Shown piece after piece: positions 22,370-24,899 of a stretch of 24,899 nt of DNA (within the stretch, counting starts at the first letter, position 1; every line of letters begins with the position of its first letter). The notes below the pieces were generated by a model. It saw only the letters and a list, made by a program, of their open reading frames with translations, was not told the DNA's origin and made no database searches. Made by a program: the position numbers and the translations under genes. The stretch is from Candidatus Bathyarchaeota archaeon (GTDB taxonomy: Archaea > Thermoproteota > Bathyarchaeia > RBG-16-48-13 > GCA-020355125): the NCBI GenBank assembly GCA_026014905.1, contig JAOZHK010000106.1, forward strand, positions 1 through 24,899, written 5' to 3'.

Positions 22370-23479
22370 ATGAGTAATCCATTGAAATCTCGCCTGAGTG
22401 AATTATACAATGTACGCCCTCAATATTCTCGCTTCGATCAAAAGAATAATGTGACTCGCCAAGTTCTCTGGAATCCTCCGATGATCGCACTAGCCCAACA
22501 GCGCGCTATTCAGTTACGTAGGTTAATCAAGGATGAACAGTCTGGCTACTCTCTCCGTGATTATGCTTTCAATCGTGGGGCACAGGCGAATCTCACTACC
22601 ACTCACGTGCGAATTAATCACCCGAATTCAGGTGGAACTTCGTGGCAATCACTCAAAAACACTCACATTAACCCATGCTGGCAAGGATCCAAAACCGAAG
22701 CCGCAGCGACGATGCGGAAAGCAGCACAGCTATTTGGTGCAGATCAAGTTGGCTTCTGTGACCTCGATCGCCGATGGGTTTATTCCTGCTACTACCATGA
22801 AGATCATGGAACCAGTTACTCCATACATTTCTCTGATGAACCCGGATACGAAAATGTAACTACCCCTTGCCAACTAGCCGATGGTACGCAAGTTATTCCA
22901 TCATCAATGACATCGGTAATCGTCCTCCTTTTTGAAATGGATGCAGAAGGTATCAGTACAGCTCCAACACTTACTCAAATGGCGACCACGAACGTGACCT
23001 ACTCACACATAGTGATGACAATTACTATGCTCGCTGAAATGATCCGTGGGTTAGGCTATCACGCGATTCCCAGCATCAACGACACAGCACTTAGCATTCC
23101 CCTTGCCATTGATGCGGGATTAGGTCAACTCGGGCGCAATGGGAAATTGATCACTCCCGGTTTGGGTCCACGATGCCGTATAGCTAAAGTCATCACTGAC
23201 CTGCCATTACCGCCGGGCTACCCTCAGGATTTTGGGGTTACTGAATATTGTCAGATCTGTACGAGATGTGCCGAAGTCTGCCCTGCCAAAGCGATTCCCA
23301 CAGGTCCTCCATCATACGATCCTGTCAATGAATGCAACGCTGGAAGTTTTCTCGCCTGGCACGTTAATCATAAACTATGTTATCGGTACTGGGCTGAAGT
23401 CGGTACAAATTGCGGCCTCTGCATCGCACATTGTCCTCTCGATAAACATCATGTTCGTCAGAAACCATTCTGGAAATAA
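22370..23479 (+). CDS. Cytosolic reductive dehalogenase-family (RdhA-like) corrinoid Fe-S protein
   Basis: 369 residues. The order of family motifs is clear: a Pro/Phe-rich start (RPQYSRFDQ), SLRDYAFNRG, the corrinoid-binding core KAAQLFGADQVGFCDLDRRWVYS, AEMIRGLGYHAIPSINDTALSIPLAIDAGLGQLGRNGKLITPGLGPR, and CKIxxDLPL-like IAKVITDLPL. The two clusters follow: CQICTRCAEVCP and, 30 residues on, C-x10-CGLCIAHCP. Known RdhA use cobalamin and two Fe-S clusters to remove halide. There is no twin-arginine signal and no RdhB anchor gene nearby, so it is cytosolic; catabolic or unrelated reduction is possible. Convergent with the zinc-ribbon gene (17 bases apart). Confidence 0.88.
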   Translation: MSNPLKSRLSELYNVRPQYSRFDQKNNVTRQVLWNPPMIALAQQRAIQLRRLIKDEQSGYSLRDYAFNRGAQANLTTTHVRINHPNSGGTSWQSLKNTHINPCWQGSKTEAAATMRKAAQLFGADQVGFCDLDRRWVYSCYYHEDHGTSYSIHFSDEPGYENVTTPCQLADGTQVIPSSMTSVIVLLFEMDAEGISTAPTLTQMATTNVTYSHIVMTITMLAEMIRGLGYHAIPSINDTALSIPLAIDAGLGQLGRNGKLITPGLGPRCRIAKVITDLPLPPGYPQDFGVTEYCQICTRCAEVCPAKAIPTGPPSYDPVNECNAGSFLAWHVNHKLCYRYWAEVGTNCGLCIAHCPLDKHHVRQKPFWK

Positions 23480-23496
23480 TGAGGGCATGCACGATG

Positions 23497-24057
23497 TTAA
23501 CCTAGTAGAACGTTTTGAATCATTTTCTCAAAATCAATCGCATCTAGTTCTGCTCCGCATTGTGGACAATAGTTGGGGATATCTGATGACATACCTCCAA
23601 TAGTTAATACGGCGCCACAATAGCAGCAATGATACGGTATACTGACTCCTTTTTGAGTTAACTGATACGCTAATGTCTCTTTATCAACCAAAATGCTTGG
23701 AACATGACGGTGTTGTGACTTCTTTGGCGTGATCGTGAGTGTTTGATGCTCGTTCAGATAACCATGAAGCTCCTTCGCTACGTCGTATTGTCCTGTTAAT
23801 TCTGCTTGGTATGCTCGTTCTTTTAAGCTTCTTGAAAGAACGAGTGTGTAAAGAGCATCTACCTGTTCGTCAGAATGTATCTGCACTTGACAGCGATGAC
23901 AAAACTTTGAATAATTATGATTCTCGGCACCGCAATTTGGGCAAAACTCTCGATTGCGATAAAGTTCAATGATCGCAGATTCCCCAAATGAGGAGTGACA
24001 TCCACTGCACGTCATAGTTGATCCCACGGATCCACGACAACGAGGACATTTAATCAT
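23497..24057 (-). CDS. Multi-zinc-ribbon protein
   Basis: 186 residues with three zinc-ribbon units. First: CPRC (4-7) with CSGC (17-20). Second: CPNCGAENHNYSKFCHRC (39-56). After a helical stretch (about 62-110, KERAYQAELTGQYDVAKEL), a third: YHCCYCGAVL with NYCPQCGAELD near the C-terminus. Each is a CxxC...CxxC knuckle pair; some may be rubredoxin-like. Cytosolic, probably a scaffold or nucleic-acid binder. TATATATT upstream at 24098-24104 leaves a leader of about 18 bases. It is upstream of nothing on its strand except the RdhA-like gene's 3' end. The precise family is unknown. Confidence 0.75.
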   Translation of the reverse strand: MIKCPRCRGSVGSTMTCSGCHSSFGESAIIELYRNREFCPNCGAENHNYSKFCHRCQVQIHSDEQVDALYTLVLSRSLKERAYQAELTGQYDVAKELHGYLNEHQTLTITPKKSQHRHVPSILVDKETLAYQLTQKGVSIPYHCCYCGAVLTIGGMSSDIPNYCPQCGAELDAIDFEKMIQNVLLG

Positions 24058-24378
24058 AGAGTCACACGTTAATGATAGAAATCTAGCGAAGTTTACAATA
24101 TATAGGGGCTCAGATTCAAGTATTAAGCCATTGTGAAATATCTCAATCTATTGTCTAGAGCTAACTTCCAGAAAACCAAGGAATCGAGTAATTCATAAAT
24201 TGACGCACGCGCTAAATCGCTAGAGCTAGTGCAAGGTAGCCCTTGTAGTTTCGGGAAACTGTTATACGGTGACGATGAGCTACAGTATTTACGAAGAGGT
24301 TCTCGTTAGTACTTCAGGTCAGAAGGGAAAGAGGATCTCTCAATCTCCCTCGCTCGTTGTTAATTGGTGATATCGTTC
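24058..24378. other. 321-base intergenic region with two hairpins and a TATA box
   Basis: CAAGG-TAGC-CCTTG (24232-24245) and AGTTTC-GG-GAAACT (24247-24260) are neighbouring perfect stems between the TBP stop and the zinc-ribbon gene. The TATATATT element at 24098-24104 (minus strand) serves the zinc-ribbon gene. A 31-codon plus-strand ORF at 24275 is not credited. Confidence 0.35.
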
Positions 24379-24899
24379 TTATCCGCGTGAATTTATGGAT
24401 TCATTAATTGTATGAATTAATGCATTCTGTTTTAATTGCTGCTGTAATTGTCGCAGTGCATCATGGATTTCTTGTTCTTTTTTCGCTCCGACACACACGA
24501 TACGACCAGTCACATAGATCAGCATCACAACTTGGGGAGCTTCCATTCGATATATTAGGCCAGGAAACTGTTCTGGCTCATATAATGTTCTTTCGAGAAG
24601 AAATGCTGCTTTTTCTAAATCCACTTTGCCGCCAACACTGCCGGTGGCGACCACATTTTGAATTGTAATGGATACATCATGTTGATTAATAATCTGGTTG
24701 GTTTGCAATTGATGGACCATGTAATGAATCGCTTTTTGAGCTTGTTCTGTGGAAGCCGCACCTGTACACACAAGCTTTCCAGTATGAAAAAGAAGGATTA
24801 CTGCTTTTGGTTTGTGCAATCTCAGAACTACACCTGGGAATCGTTCGGGACGATATTCAGCAAAAGGATAGGCTTCCACTACCGCGTTTAAATCAATTG
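24379..24899 (-). CDS. tbp: TATA-box binding protein (TBP), N-terminus off right edge
   Basis: The frame continues open past the right end (IDLNAVVEAYPF at the edge), so it is a partial gene of at least 173 residues. Two saddle repeats are visible: FAEYRPERFPGVVLRLHKP with ILLFHTGKLVCTGA, then VSITIQNVVATGSVGGKVD with EPEQFPGLIYRMEAPQVVMLIYVTGRIVCVGA. TBP nucleates archaeal transcription initiation by bending the TATA box together with TFB. The first-repeat Phe pair (FPG, LLF) and the second-repeat FPG are kept; the fourth intercalating Phe is Tyr (LIY). The short basic-acidic tail ends NSRG. Identification is certain; whether it is the main or a paralogous TBP is not known. Confidence 0.93.
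   Translation of the reverse strand, partial: IDLNAVVEAYPFAEYRPERFPGVVLRLHKPKAVILLFHTGKLVCTGAASTEQAQKAIHYMVHQLQTNQIINQHDVSITIQNVVATGSVGGKVDLEKAAFLLERTLYEPEQFPGLIYRMEAPQVVMLIYVTGRIVCVGAKKEQEIHDALRQLQQQLKQNALIHTINESINSRG

Noticed and set aside
24275..24370. 31-codon plus-strand ORF between TBP and the zinc-ribbon gene
   Set aside because: Short, Ser-rich, no ribosome-binding site.

Overview
The window is archaeal. A TATA-binding protein gene runs off the right edge, TATA boxes sit about 25 bases upstream of several start codons, and the protein families are typical of anaerobic archaea: a deazaflavin (F420)-type reductase, a PaaK/F390-synthetase-like ligase, a DUF362 iron-sulfur-type protein, and PKD-domain surface proteins with one C-terminal membrane anchor. 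An anaerobic sediment archaeon (Asgard or Bathyarchaeia-like) would fit, but the sequence alone does not fix the lineage. I found no rRNA, tRNA, CRISPR array, transposase or integrase. Genes are mostly single, often convergent or divergent, with intergenic spaces of 100 to 500 bases.

Left part (1-4.7 kb): a divergent enolase homologue leaves the left edge. It is divergent from a protein resembling a degenerate PD-(D/E)XK nuclease. Then come a candidate 37-residue membrane peptide, a PaaK-family acyl-CoA/F390 ligase and a DUF362 protein. Surface block (4.7-9.2 kb): two large exported, membrane-anchored PKD proteins on the minus strand, one carrying a thioredoxin-fold domain whose CxxC has become SxxC, with a small membrane protein between them.

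Middle (9.4-15.9 kb): a QueG-like cytosolic iron-sulfur protein, a 45-residue small protein, a PH-like protein, a membrane protein with a zinc ribbon, a MoaD/ThiS-type ubiquitin-fold protein ending in Gly-Gly, a DUF3795 cysteine-rich protein, an M20 amidohydrolase of the AbgB type, a 41-residue zinc-ribbon peptide, and a membrane-anchored DUF4332 (helix-hairpin-helix) protein.

Right part (16-24.9 kb): a small CxxC protein preceded by an apparently frameshifted short gene, an alkaline-phosphatase-superfamily phosphodiesterase, a PHP phosphoesterase, a redox cluster (nitroreductase, F420-type reductase and a 57-residue protein), and a six-helix membrane protein whose N-terminal domain resembles the front domain of some prokaryotic conflict effectors. 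These are followed by a CBS-pair protein, a cytosolic reductive-dehalogenase-family protein, a multi-zinc-ribbon protein and TBP.

No single large operon explains the window. Recurring themes are cytosolic corrinoid/Fe-S reductases, flavin/F420 reductases, many small Cys-rich proteins, and PKD surface proteins. The intergenic DNA is unusually structured: alternating CG palindromes, TAGC tandem units and several perfect inverted repeats. At least five short genes (37-57 residues) look real although they are below usual annotation cutoffs.
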